From Pseudomonas sp. ADAK18 (lineage in GTDB: Bacteria > Pseudomonadota > Gammaproteobacteria > Pseudomonadales > Pseudomonadaceae): 64,000 nucleotides of DNA. The notes under the pieces are model-generated. The model searched no databases. It saw nothing but the letters and a program-made list of their open reading frames with translations, and had not been told where the DNA came from. The first letter of the stretch is position 1. The number at the start of each line of letters is the position of its first letter. Position numbers and translations under genes: made by a program. The stretch is from positions 5,993,001 to 6,057,000 of the forward strand of contig NZ_CP052859.1 of NCBI RefSeq assembly GCF_012935695.1, written 5' to 3'. Of this stretch, positions 46,801 to 54,234 are shown piece by piece.

Positions 46801-48813
46801 GCTCCCGTTGCGCTGTACGCCGGTGACAGCTCCAGCAGTAAAACCTTGAGCGGTATCAGCGGCGCAGCAGTGACGGTTACTGACAGCGCCAAGCAGCAGG
46901 CGTTGACCGGCCAGACGGCCGAGCAAGCTGTGGCTGCAATCAATACTGACGTGTCCAGTGATCGAGATGGCAGTAACAAGCTAAAGCCAATTTTCGACGC
47001 GAAGGAAATTCAGGTCGGTTTCGAGATTACTGGCAAGTTTGTTCAGAACGTAGCGGCGTATCTGGAGACTCGCGCCCGTGAGGCGGATACGCTGCGTAGC
47101 GACGCTGAAAAGGAATTTGCCAAATCCCGCGACCCTGAAGTCGACCCTAACGTACAAGCGGTTCATCGACAGAAATACCTGGACCTGAATAAACAAGCCA
47201 ATGCCGTCGCCGCTGATTGGGGCGCGGGCGGTACCTATCGACAAATCGCGACCGCATTGGTCGCGGGTGCAAGCGGCAACGTAACCGGTGGTGGTGCGCA
47301 GTTTGCACAGAATATGGTCGTTAACTACGTCCAGCAACAAGGCTCGGACTACATCGGCAAACTGGTAATCAATGGGCTGAAAGAAGGCAGCCCCGAGCAC
47401 GCCAGCTTGCATGCCATTCTCGGCTGTGCCGGTGCTGCCGCCAGCAGCCAGAGCTGCTCAGCGGGCGCGCTAGGTGGTTCGGCCAGTAGTTTACTCGCAG
47501 GCCTTTTCAACGAAACCAGTCCTAACGAAACCAGCGAGGAGCGAGAGGCCAAGCGCAACATTATCGCGTCGATGGTGACCGGCATTGCTGCAATGAGCAA
47601 CCCGAACGGCGCGGCGACGGCTACTAACGCTGCGATTGCGAACGTCGACAACAATTGGTTGGCGACTCAACAAATAGTCCAAATGGTCAAGGAAGTAGCA
47701 GAAGCCAAAACGTTCACTGAAAAAATGAAGGTGACGGGCAAGTGGTTATCCATTTCTGGTAGCCAAGATATGGCTTCAGCCAGCGCGCTCTTCAATAGTT
47801 TCAAAGACAGTATGGCAGGCGCTGGCATAGATGCTCTGAACGGTGCAGTGGGTGTTCTGCGCGATCCAGTTGCAAGCATTGACGCTATGAACGCGTTCAT
47901 ATTGTCAGTGGAGGGGGAGAGGCTCTTCGGTGCGGCTGCCGCTGGCTTCAAGTCGCAAATTAGTCAGCTTCGCGATGCGCTGGTTGTTGGTGGTGATGAA
48001 AACGCCGAGAAGCTTGGTAAGCAAATGGGTGAGGCGGTGGCGTTGTACGCCCAAGTCATTGCTACCGGCGGAACAGGGGGAGCTGCTCAGGGCGCGTCAA
48101 CACTTTCTAAAGCTGGCGTCGAGGTCTCTATCAATGGGTTCAAAGAGATTGCTGCCGCCACCAAGGCTGCGGGTGGTGTTGAGGGTAAGCTGGCGAAGTT
48201 TGAACGTGTTGGGCCAAATCCTGAGGTGCCACATCTGATCGATGTGCCCAATCACGTGCCAGTGGGTGGCACCCAATACGTTAAAAGCGCCACGATTCAG
48301 GCCAATACGACAGTCGAACTCAGTGAGAGCGTAACGCTGCAGAGTGGGAAGGTGATTCCCAAGGGCAGCATTGTCACTGTCAGTGACGATACGATGAAGG
48401 TTGTGTACGCTGATGGGCGTAGTGAGCTTGCTTCATATTCGAAGGTGAATACGCCGCCGTTGCTGCTGACGGATGGTGCAAAAGGTAATAGTGTTGCTGA
48501 GGCTTTAACTAGCGTTACCCAGAAGCAGCTCGATAAAAAATTCAAGCATGCTTCTGATTTTGGTGTGGTGACTACAAAGAAAAATCCTGAAACACTTGCT
48601 CAGTATGAGTCTGCAATCAAAAATCACATGGGGTCCACTTCTACGACTCAGCAAGGCACATACGGATTTGTAAAAGACTCAAAAGTGTTCTTTAATTCGA
48701 CCACCAACAACGCTGTTGTGCTCGATGCATCAGGAAATTTTGTGACGGGCTTTAAGCTCTCGCCGGGAACCCAGCAGTTTGAAAATTTTATTAAAAATGG
48801 AGTTCTGCGATGA
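34840..48813 (+). CDS. cdiA: CdiA: giant filamentous toxin with C-terminal colicin D-type tRNase
   Basis: A 4657-aa two-partner-secretion exoprotein. The ATG at 34840 is preferred; an upstream TTG at 34822 is in frame. An extended signal (about 1-52) precedes the TPS domain (about 53-320, with NPYGISCNGCGF). FHA-1 filament repeats run from about 350 to 2300, a middle region with Cys pairs follows, then FHA-2 repeats (about 3150-4000). A VENN-like motif VDNN lies at 4269. The C-terminal 112 aa after the GAKG seam (residue 4546) match the colicin D catalytic domain (QLDKKFKHASDFG; the Lys and His4570 of KKFKHA are at the colicin D active-site position), a nuclease that cuts the anticodon loop of tRNA-Arg. 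Its stop overlaps the immunity start. Confidence 0.93.
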   Translation: MDVRQFAFLARQPSSALKSRDSFFGLPKRGLALILANALFWQPLLANADGIVVSAPGTSLGAAGNGVPIVNIAAPNGSGLSHNQFKDYNVGANGVILNNATDRTPSTQLGGIILGNPNLQGRAANIILNEVNGGSPSQLRGYTEVAGQSAKVIVANPYGISCNGCGFINTPNVTLTTGKPILDNGRLDRYQVDGGAVTIDGQGLNASNVDRFEIITRSAKINAQINARNLTVIAGRNDVNAQTLNATARADDGSTKPELAIDSSALGGMYAGAIKLVGTEAGVGVKLDGTLAASGGDIQLDANGHLSMAQAAASGAVNVKAASLDAQGPVYAGTALDVQTQGDLNSRKTLAARDSITLTSGGQLTNNGIIEAGVNADNTRNATGDLSLSAQTINNNGNSLVASRNLTVNAAQALNNQGGTLSAKQVANISAGTLDNQNKGRVLSTGGLTLNASQLLNAQGGLVNSSGPLSATVGQLNNRSGEVSSLDTATLNIASLDNVAGLVTAGNALSLTASGAVNNLSGKLTSQGTLNLKAGAVDNSAAGRIASNQALTANVASLNNNAGQLTSVTSLTLDVNKGQLNNQSGLIRGPALALNNLADVGNQSGEISSAQGFTFTAKSLDNTGGKLLSDQALNVRLDQALTNVNGVVSANGLDVRAVSVNNSTGTLTSDAGLLLNLDGALANNQGEVSSTNATQVQVASLDNSGGKVTGDTSLSVDVRGALNNRQGVLGTGQTASITAASLDNSNTGKVLSDGSLTARITGLLDNQSNGLLTAKGAMDVQAGSLDNRGGSLSGRDLLTLNTASLDNRGGKVSADKNLQLNVTQLNNQDKGLLSGQSAIQYLGTTLSNQGGLLSGVGPVRLDATTVENAGGRISSKSDLTANVTHFNQQKGELVAEGNLSLTGSTLNNSNGGLIGATKALTLTVDDINNQAGEISSAVDVNLAGTRLNNSGNGKLLAGTDLGLKVAQVINQSEGLLFGKGQVTLQGQSLDNSGGTVSSQQGLTLTHSGDMNNTGGLLTSEGSITATAAGLNNTSGKVSSAGAIALSTTGALTNQSGAVTTNQGLTLNSASLDNRAGTLSAKGAVSVTTGAFDNTQVGSLISNDTLTLTAGQVSNGTDSRIASDKNLVASVTGFDQQGGQLFSKTSLSLDLNNGQLNNQQGLINAPLLMLKNLNGVNNQNGEISSAQAFTLASKNLDNSSGKLISNQALTLRVEQGLSNIKGLVSAAALQVHSASLDNRGGLLSSRGELGITVDGAFKNQDGSAIGDGNAQLTAASLDNTDGQVSSKGDLTANVATLTNQNGALIAQGALALTGQTLDNRKNGFVGANQRADVNVGVVDNRGGEISSKAAVQITGQRLDNSDSGLVLAATDLKLNVDKVLNRNKGQLSGQSGVNLTGTSLDNSGGSLISQKDLGLKLSGELNNNQGKLSSEGLLTVNAASLNNRKGSVSSAGALNVTTPGVVDNQGGELVTDAGLTLSSASLDNSQKGTLSSAAALKITTGAFDNSHGGNVSTSDTLDITAGQLTNQDGGRLTSNKALTAKVTGLDQQGGKLFSNTSVALDLNHGQLNNQGGLINGPLLMLKNLKGVNNQGGELSSGQAFTLAADSVDNSNGKLLSNQALTLRITQALSNVKGLIAAQSIDGHAASLDNSGGTLTSRGDTLLNVDGQLNNQNQGLINATNALTLNSTGLNNQGGSVLGKSIAIDLGNATGDLNNNAGLITTDGQLTITHLRDLSNQGGEISTAQNLNLSGRTLDNSAGKLISNNLLTLSGNKLVNQAGLISGWQGVSVSGADLDNRNQGTVSSRYGNVDATLSNSLLNSGAGALVSQKALTVKAASLDNSDKGIISSAGGQTLTVTGLLNNAQGGLIDSGAALDLQVQTLNNAGGTVNAQQALSLIGTSLDNSGGTLIGNGAVTLDLLGALTNTNGKLASAGTLLLKRASEINNQGGQLASQSLLTLFAGSLDNRNRGTVAANGAVAVTTTGAVQNSGDGLIYSQNADLKLKAASLDNAKGSIQSQTALNLEIDKALDNQSGKVIAQAGDVNITAATIDNRGGTLASLKGALQAKALGGLLRNDFDLNNNRQAGIIQAQSLILNSASLNNNGGRIASQTGDTVVTTGAFDNRDGGLYAKGAVKVIGSSFDNGGDVRGQVAGGQIDLNLSGALNNQKGVIESDSTLKVVAGSVDNQKGQLRALGTSGKTEFEIGGLLDNRDGTLETANSDLTLNAGTLQNTGGNVLHVGTGTFDISMANLTGAGGNLVTRGGLTLTADEWTNSSVIQAGRLTVNVRTLNQTAGGQLLASDSLIGDGGNWSNDGLIASDGSFKLRLDGTYGGSGRASSQGTFALNAAQVNVASAGSLAGGGRTSIDVGQLVNRGRITSASDLIIKAGTVQNIGTLGAAEDLTITAQSLINDRDAADLNIRGFAFSGENSTFNVNTFTNNYGEVVSLGSLAVAGFATGTSAQSFRNISGNIQSTGDMTLAANEVVNEREKFQLNQKLTSAGLSITCVQHCSGGWSDRRTQLTLNRTVDSVIEQDSPSATLSAGRNLSITSQQFSNRYSVVSAANDLSIQGDNIVNQAAIGGSGTGNGVYTAAPKIPKAQHNALVQAVAIYNRDHPPGSPVDEKALAALLANFNPVIFAGINNPIEIKTNGVIAAPAIIQAGGTAKLTASNDISNINVLKTALAVNGRALDTSVGDHKTAVVVVNSQLPPNLAQQQVNPLTLPGFDLPSGQNGLFRLSQQDSSAPTNLAPQSWTMGSAVVSNEQRQQALPLSPGREIELSGTSQAAASTLGQVEASRQKVEVVAGIDALNIVAPTTSIIGAELPGRTVVADPLQAIPVGTAVTTTDTQTINRVQGLPSNVTSSQPHKYLIETNPALTDLKQFMSSDYLLSNLGYNPDDSWKRLGDGFYEQRLIQQAVVARTGQRFLAGQNTDEQLFKYLMDNAIKSKQSLNLAVGVSLTSEQVAALTHDIVWLEKNEVNGEQVLVPVLYLAHSNNRLAPNGALIAGNDLNLIAGKNLDNAGTLRATNNLSASAGQNLVNSGLIEAGNRLDLLAGNNLVNKSGGIIAGRDVSLRAINGDVINERTVTNYQEDHGNNRKLQQGYVDSAARIESANNLSVLAGRDVNNQGGALKSGADTVIQGGRDVNITSAEQMSRVNLNTKISSQDIKQFGSTLEAGRDLKVDAGRDIKAIASQIDAKRDIAMAATGDLTLASAADEQHSGYNSKKLKIQEDHAQQVSTTVKAGGDVALSAGQDLALIASRVTAGNEAYLYAGKDLNLNTAENTDYSYYSKTKKGSWGKKSTKMTESDSDVAVSSSIGAGKKVVISAAQDINAEGAKINSGGALLATAGHDINLVAAENYASQASSSSKKGLFSSKSSSNSSIQTTLNSTELVAKSIDLRADNDISLEAAALRAEGVVKLNAGNDVEIGTAEVQQASSQSKQSSKVGVSLTVGMSASQKGQQAQQSASQSIGSDISADSLQITSGRDTTVRGSTLVTDRDLQIDAGRNLEVVSAENTASASSKSNSKKVGEVGSWWQSATGIVKTKKADQSETSRQTGSQIASLGGDVSLTAGEHYNQIASQVVAPKGDIDIKAKHVDIEAGFDTLKANNTASTSRTAVGGTVSVPMVDALRSLQGTVESAQQTSDGRMLALSAVNAAMSANAALDGGQALMKKDLTGVKISVNLSDSRSHNESSQSGRNVVGSSVVAGGDVNITAKGAGADSNLNVVGSRIDAGGDANLKADGKINLLAAQNTAHQDSSNNNSGWSAGVGFSFGGQQNGFTLDLAANKGRGMSDGDDVTQTNTSVKAGQTVRLDSAGDTNLKGAVVTGQQVQAKVGGDLNIESLQDTSTYRSEQLSANVGVSICVPPFCMGMSSVSGGIGQQKMHSDYASVSDQSGIKARDGGFQVEVKGNTDLKGAIIASTDKAVADGKNTLTTGSLTSSDIKNKADYDATSINLSGGYSKGGKVGRDADGNVDATKTGTPVANKGGFGVNAPVALYAGDSSSSKTLSGISGAAVTVTDSAKQQALTGQTAEQAVAAINTDVSSDRDGSNKLKPIFDAKEIQVGFEITGKFVQNVAAYLETRAREADTLRSDAEKEFAKSRDPEVDPNVQAVHRQKYLDLNKQANAVAADWGAGGTYRQIATALVAGASGNVTGGGAQFAQNMVVNYVQQQGSDYIGKLVINGLKEGSPEHASLHAILGCAGAAASSQSCSAGALGGSASSLLAGLFNETSPNETSEEREAKRNIIASMVTGIAAMSNPNGAATATNAAIANVDNNWLATQQIVQMVKEVAEAKTFTEKMKVTGKWLSISGSQDMASASALFNSFKDSMAGAGIDALNGAVGVLRDPVASIDAMNAFILSVEGERLFGAAAAGFKSQISQLRDALVVGGDENAEKLGKQMGEAVALYAQVIATGGTGGAAQGASTLSKAGVEVSINGFKEIAAATKAAGGVEGKLAKFERVGPNPEVPHLIDVPNHVPVGGTQYVKSATIQANTTVELSESVTLQSGKVIPKGSIVTVSDDTMKVVYADGRSELASYSKVNTPPLLLTDGAKGNSVAEALTSVTQKQLDKKFKHASDFGVVTTKKNPETLAQYESAIKNHMGSTSTTQQGTYGFVKDSKVFFNSTTNNAVVLDASGNFVTGFKLSPGTQQFENFIKNGVLR

Positions 48814-49082
48814 GTCTTACTATCTTGGAGTTTGCAAGATCGTATGTGGCGGGAAGGCTGAAATCCGAAATTTTTTCTGAAGCGTATATTGAGCTTTGGA
48901 AAATTGAGCGGGATAGCAATGTCCTTCAGCTCGATGAGCCTTCGTTGAGCGAGTGTTTGTCCAGTATTTTTTGTGCTGCGGATATGTACGAGTCAAACGA
49001 ATCAAGGGAAGAGTATGAATTTGACGATGAAAGACTTAGAGTTGAAGTCGCGAGCTTGCTGCAAAAAATAGTCGCTGATTAG
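48810..49082 (+). CDS. cdiI: CdiI immunity protein, colicin D immunity (ImmD) family
   Basis: A 90-aa acidic protein that should bind and block the CdiA tRNase. The C-terminal half ESREEYEFDDERLRVEVASL matches the colicin D immunity pattern (Arg, Tyr-Glu, Asp-Asp, Val-Glu-Val) and the length is close to E. coli ImmD (about 87 aa). Its ATG overlaps the cdiA TGA (ATGA), so translation is coupled. Cognate pairing follows from both members independently resembling the colicin D system. Confidence 0.9.
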   Translation: MSLTILEFARSYVAGRLKSEIFSEAYIELWKIERDSNVLQLDEPSLSECLSSIFCAADMYESNESREEYEFDDERLRVEVASLLQKIVAD

Positions 49083-49435
49083 TTGGTGCAAAAGGCGTTC
49101 CCGCTATTGCTGAGTCAGGAGCGAGCAGCGCGGCTAATGCTGCTAGACTTAAAATGCAGATGGTTGCTGAGCAGGCCGCCGGAGCCAGGGCACCTACACA
49201 AATCACTAGCTATTCAAATCACGCATTGGAGCAATTTGCAGGAAGGGATGGTGGTATTGGTGTAAGCCAGTCAGCACTCAGTGGAGCTTGGTCTAGTCCT
49301 CTAAAGATTGAATATGTCCCTTCAAAGTATGGTCCAACATTTAGGTATACGGGGACGGATGCAGTCATAGTGGTCAATGCTGAAGGTAAAGTTGTCACCG
49401 GTTGGGGAAAATCAGCTGCGGGGACCGGTAAATGA
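49083..49435 (+). pseudogene. Orphan cdiA-CT module 1 (unknown, nuclease-like toxin)
   Basis: An open frame without its own credible start begins at the seam (VGAKGVPAIAESGASSAANA) right after the cdiI stop and runs 117 residues. The C-terminal toxin-like part is HALEQFAGRDGGIGVSQSAL, then FRYTGTDAVIVVNAEGKVVT. The pattern (His, RDGG, and a final beta hairpin) suggests a BECR-fold ribonuclease such as RelE/colicin E5 types, but I cannot assign it. An in-frame ATG at 49154 would give 93 aa. It is followed by an overlapping immunity gene, so it is a displaced toxin module that lacks an export domain. Confidence 0.75.
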
Positions 49436-49689
49436 GTAGCCTCTTAACAAGCGCCCAATTACAGCTTTTATTGGCGTTGTGCTTTATGGCAGGAGAGCAC
49501 CAACTGGCACTGGCTGAGAAATTACTTAATAGTTCATTATCATCAAGTGAGGTGGATGAGCTTTGTGAGTTGATTTCTAATGAATTTTTGATAAATGGAA
49601 TAGAGGAAAGCTTCGAGCCGAATTGTTATGGCCTTGAGCTAGAACTGCTTCTGGATGCGGTCAACAGAGGTCGTGATCAAGGTCGTTAG
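49432..49689 (+). CDS. Orphan immunity protein for module 1
   Basis: An 85-aa, Leu/Glu-rich helical protein (LLTSAQLQLLLALCFMAGEH; SSSEVDELCELISNEFLING). Its ATG overlaps the stop of orphan toxin module 1 (ATGA), the same coupling as in the main cdiA-cdiI pair. Immunity function is inferred from position and size; no family recognised. Confidence 0.75.
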   Translation: MSSLLTSAQLQLLLALCFMAGEHQLALAEKLLNSSLSSSEVDELCELISNEFLINGIEESFEPNCYGLELELLLDAVNRGRDQGR

Positions 49690-49711
49690 AGCTTCGTAAT
49701 TTTTTGGCTCT

Positions 49712-50188
49712 TTGGTTGTAGCAAAAGCGACTGCGACCGTGATTGACACTGCTCCGATGGCCCAACGGGTCATGGACGTTCGAGCTGGGTTGCCGTCTGG
49801 CTTACGGCGAAGTGGTAACGTAGCTGTCGCGGAAATAGATATTCCCGGAATACCTAAGCAGATGGCCGCACACAGCCAAGTCTCTGATGCTGGTAAGGGG
49901 CTTGTCGGCTCCGGAAATGGGAATTTTGTCGCTCAATCTGTACCCAATAAGGCTGGAGACTTGGTTTATCGGGGAATAGATACGGAATACAAAATTCTAG
50001 ATAATATCGCTGACCAGTTGGGGAGAAATACCTCCGCAAGAGGAACAGTAAATATCCTTACGGAGAAAGCGGCTTGTGCCAGCTGTCTGAATGTGGCTGA
50101 GCAGTTCAAGGCGAAGTACCCCAATATTACCGTTAATATTCTTGATAATCAGGGTGTTATGCTGCGCCCTCCGAGGAAGACGCCGTAA
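49712..50188 (+). pseudogene. Orphan cdiA-CT module 2: nucleic-acid deaminase toxin
   Basis: A displaced toxin module starting with the seam variant VVAKATATVIDT (possible TTG start at 49712), 158 aa. The C-terminal domain has the zinc-dependent deaminase signature: DTEYKILDNIADQLG, then ILTEKAACASCLNVAEQF and KYPNITVNIL. The TE plus CxxC pattern fits the BURPS668_1122-type toxin deaminase family, which may edit cytidine in nucleic acids. Domain assignment is by recall of the family pattern. Its TAA overlaps the next ATG (TAATG), so an immunity gene is coupled. Confidence 0.8.
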
Positions 50189-50541
50189 TGGAAGACAGAG
50201 TGACTTATGGTGAAATCCGGGCTTGGTTTCTGGGTAGCTATTATAGCTATTGCAAGGTCAAGCTCAGCCACCAAAGCTCATGGGCTGAAGGTGAAAGTGA
50301 AGTGGGTTATGCCTATGGCGAGCTTGAAAACTCATTTGAATTGCCTATTGAAAAGTTAATGCTCGAAGTTATAGCACTTATTCTTTCAGCAGGGCGATCT
50401 CCGGAAAAGGTCCAGAAGTATCATCTGGATACCATCTCTAAATTGTTAGAGGAGTTTGAACTCTCCTCTATCTTGGAAGATCTGCCTTCTGATGAAGTCG
50501 TGGAGCTTAAAGATGACCTTAGATTATTAGGTGTATGTTAA
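50188..50541 (+). CDS. Orphan immunity protein for the deaminase module
   Basis: A 117-aa acidic helical protein (MEDRVTYGEIRAWFLGSYYS; SFELPIEKLMLEVIALILSA) whose start overlaps the stop of the deaminase module. Position, size and acidity support an immunity role against the deaminase; no family name is claimed. Confidence 0.75.
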   Translation: MEDRVTYGEIRAWFLGSYYSYCKVKLSHQSSWAEGESEVGYAYGELENSFELPIEKLMLEVIALILSAGRSPEKVQKYHLDTISKLLEEFELSSILEDLPSDEVVELKDDLRLLGVC

Positions 50542-50886
50542 TAGGGTAAAGCAGATATAGTCCGAAATATTTGTTGGTGCAAAAGCGACAGGTCAGACCG
50601 GTGCAAGCGCGGCGACCGGCGGGAACCTTGTTGTCGATAATGGCCCTAAGCTCCTGACTCACTCCCCAGCAACAAAGTTTTTCAAGGGTGATGAAGCGGT
50701 CCAGCACTTTGGAAAGCATGGTTCAGAGTTGATGGGGGCATTTGGCCGGAGTTCTTATAATCTTAAAAACTATCTAGATGATGCAAATCATGTAATTAAA
50801 AACGGAACATTTGTTTCGGAAATGAATGGGTATGTAAGGCTGATTGGCGGCGAAGGAAGTGCTAAATATGGGTTTGTATGTAGTGG

Positions 50887-52049
<1,163 letters not shown>

Positions 52050-52208
52050 CTGACACCTCGATCTGGCGAGCATTCTCGCCTAAATGGGTGTCCGGTTTCA
52101 TTAGACCACTACAGTAGGTCTGGATAGGGCAACAGGAAATATAACTACATTCCATGTTAAGTCTGTAAGTGAGCTGGCAAGAAAAGCACCTAGTTTAGGG
52201 TTTTCTAA

Positions 52209-52577
52209 ATGATCGTTAAGCGGTGTGAATGGATTTCTAAAGATGCGCAAGAGGCAATGCTGACAATTGGTGATGAAAATTTTGAGTGCGTGGCTTTTTC
52301 TCATCCATGCAGCATGCAGGTGGGGGATCGCCTGCGCGAGCCTTTGCTTGCCATCTCGATTAGGGGAGCAACCAAGGCGGAATTGAATGCTCAGCCAGTC
52401 ATGCAACGTTTAGGTGAGAGTTTTGCTCATGAGTTTCTGGCTGAGGTGATTGATCTAAAAGAGCGGTTAGTGGTGGTTGGCTCAGTTGTCGTTGAATTAG
52501 ATGATGTTTTGCCCGGAGAAATTAGCGTCGGCGATTTGATTCGGTTTTCCTGTGGTCGTCTTGACGTGATTTCTTAG
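52209..52577 (+). CDS. Orphan immunity protein for the IS-split module 3
   Basis: A 122-aa protein (MIVKRCEWISKDAQEAMLTI; FECVAFSHPCSMQVGDRLRE; VIDLKERLVVVGSVVVELDD) beta-rich in composition. Its ATG overlaps the module-3 stop. It is intact although its toxin is broken, so it could still protect against a sister strain's toxin. Family not recognised. Confidence 0.75.
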   Translation: MIVKRCEWISKDAQEAMLTIGDENFECVAFSHPCSMQVGDRLREPLLAISIRGATKAELNAQPVMQRLGESFAHEFLAEVIDLKERLVVVGSVVVELDDVLPGEISVGDLIRFSCGRLDVIS

Positions 52578-52597
52578 CTGGTGCAAAAGACGCAGGC
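52578..52597 (+). pseudogene. Start of a fourth orphan CT module, decapitated by an IS
   Basis: GGTGCAAAAGACGCAGG begins right after the previous immunity stop, with the same seam sequence as the other modules, and is cut after about six codons by the end of an IS3-type element (TGAATCGCCCCGG at 52598). No downstream part of this module can be recognised. Confidence 0.65.
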
Positions 52598-53481
52598 TGA
52601 ATCGCCCCGGATTCTCTAGACACCTTGTAAGCTCATTGCGTAACGCTTTTCAAACTCTACCGGTAACAGCTGATTGTTGAAACCATGGCGGCGTTTTACG
52701 TTGTAGAACATCTCGATGTAATCGAACACATTACTACGAGCATCTTCCCGCGTGATGTAGATTTTTCGCTTGATCCGTTCCCGTTTCAGAAGCTGGAAAA
52801 AGCTCTCGGCCACGGCGTTGTCATGACAGTTGCCTCGGCGACTCATGCTGGCAACCAAATTGTTTGCGCTCAAAAAGCTGCGCCAATCGGAGCTGCTGTA
52901 CTGGCTGCCCTGGTCGGAATGAACCATCACCTCTTGCTTCGGTTTACGCCTCCAAACCGCCATCAACAACGCGTCAATAGCCAAATCTCTGGTCATCTGC
53001 GCCTTCATTGACCAGCCAACGACCTGACGAGAAAACAGATCCAGCACCCCGCCAAATACAACCAGCCTTCATACGTACGAATGTAGGTGATGTCGGTGAC
53101 CCAAACCTTGTTGGGCTCCACGACATCGAACTGGCGCTTCAACAAATTGGGTGAGGCGACCGCTGGCTTACCGCCGTACTTTCCAGGACGGCGTCGATAA
53201 CCTGTCTGAGAGCGCAGCCCTTCAAGACGCATCAGCCTTGCCACACGATGGCGCCCGCAAACTTCACCGACCTCGCGCAGGTCGTCATGGATTTTGCGGT
53301 AACCATAAACGCCGCCGCTCTCCAGCCATGAATGTTTTATCAGCCCCACCTGATGGCATCTCTGCTGCCCAGCCGCCTGCATTCGACTCACCTCAGTGCA
53401 GGCGCTGTCGCTATCCGTACCCAGTGACGTCGTTTGAACATTAAAAGGGCTGTGGCAGTAAGGAGAGCTGAGCTCAATCAT
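52598..53481 (-). mobile_element. Truncated IS3-family element with frameshifted orfB
   Basis: The left end TGAATCGCCCCGGATTCTC matches the ends of IS3-subgroup elements. The other terminus and orfA are not found, so the element is truncated, probably near 53430-53480. Only the orfB remnant remains. Confidence 0.8.
52616..53481 (-). pseudogene. IS3-family transposase OrfB, frameshifted and 5'-truncated
   Basis: The upstream piece (53481 to about 53042) reads [20 protein letters not shown] and [20 protein letters not shown] with the first Asp; the downstream piece (about 53047 to 52616) reads [40 protein letters not shown] and ending NVKRRHGFNNQLLPVEFEKR. A single-base loss near 53040 (GCGGGGTGCTGG instead of the expected extra T) separates the two frames. 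It is not functional. Confidence 0.9.
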
Positions 53482-53630
53482 TCCGTCGAAAGTCTCTGCC
53501 GCTATAGCGCGTGTTTGGAAGAGGGGCTGCTCTGTTAGGGGGAAGGTATTAACTCTTTGGGAAAACTCCTACAGAAACCCACGTGATGATATTTATATGA
53601 TATTGATTCGTTACCTATTAGAGTCGGAAT

Positions 53631-53879
53631 ATGCAAAGCAATCGTGAGCCTTTTATTGTGCGCCTCCCAATTCAGCTTCATGCGCAAATTAAGAGTACTG
53701 CAAAGGCAGACAGGCGGAGCATGAACAATGAAATCGTTGGAAGGCTGGAGAGGTCTTTTGAGGGGAGTCAGACCAAGACTGCAGATGACATCATAAAAAT
53801 TCTTCTGTTGCAGAAAATCGAATTCCTGGAGAAAAAAGTCAAAGCTTATGAGCTCGCGTGTAGGTACTCGGCGGAGTGA
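53631..53879 (+). CDS. Arc-like ribbon-helix-helix DNA-binding protein
   Basis: An 82-aa protein. FIVRLPIQLHAQIKSTAKAD then RRSMNNEIVGRLERSF is the Arc/MetJ ribbon-helix-helix pattern (beta strand, then two helices, with SMNNEI in the loop-helix). A C-terminal helical tail follows (DDIIKILLLQKIEFLEKKVK). Such proteins are phage or element repressors or antitoxins; no partner toxin is adjacent. It is preceded by a GTCGGAAT-type weak ribosome site. Confidence 0.85.
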   Translation: MQSNREPFIVRLPIQLHAQIKSTAKADRRSMNNEIVGRLERSFEGSQTKTADDIIKILLLQKIEFLEKKVKAYELACRYSAE

Positions 53880-54234
53880 GTCCGCGCGGCTACCCAACCC
53901 TGCAAAGCCAAGACATGGTGTGCACTTAAATTCAAGTGGGCACCAGTTTTAGCCTTTTAAGTGGGTATTTCATGCAGCCAACACACCGTTCCTATTCCAA
54001 GTCCTTCAAAGCTCTGGTCATTCAAGAGTGTGCCCACCTGGTTATGCTAGACGGTTTTGGATGATGACGATTAAGCCGGACTCACTGACGTAACAAACAA
54101 CGAAAATTCATACGTGCCTGTCGGAAATTTCCTAACCTCATAATTTTTCTGCCTTGTTAGCATCCTAGGCGATTTCAATTTCTCCGAGCTAAGTATGGCT
54201 TGGGATTCGCGACTTTTAGTTAGGAGCTATACAA
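53880..54234. other. Intergenic region with IS66-type remnant
   Basis: 355 bp. Holds the IS66 OrfA fragment at 53972-54064 and a run-in to the GTG start of the histidine phosphatase gene. Nothing else supported. Confidence 0.6.
53972..54064 (+). pseudogene. IS66-family OrfA N-terminal fragment
   Basis: A 30-codon frame MQPTHRSYSKSFKALVIQEC then AHLVMLDGFG. The first 20 residues have the pattern of IS66 TnpA N-termini (YSKxFKAxVIQEC). The sequence then breaks, so only a scar of an IS66 element remains. Confidence 0.6.

Noticed and set aside
47644..47655. VDNN (residues 4269-4272) as the toxin module border
   Set aside because: It fits the VENN pretoxin motif, but all displaced modules begin at the later GAK seam, so VDNN is not the exchange point visible here.
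34882..48545. Long antisense open frames across cdiA (for example a 991-aa frame on the minus strand)
   Set aside because: They mirror the repetitive, GC-rich FHA coding sequence; composition is V/A/Q-biased without domains, and the plus-strand frame is a clear TPS exoprotein.
52616..53481. Two separate transposase genes
   Set aside because: They are two halves of one IS3 orfB broken by a single-base deletion near 53040.
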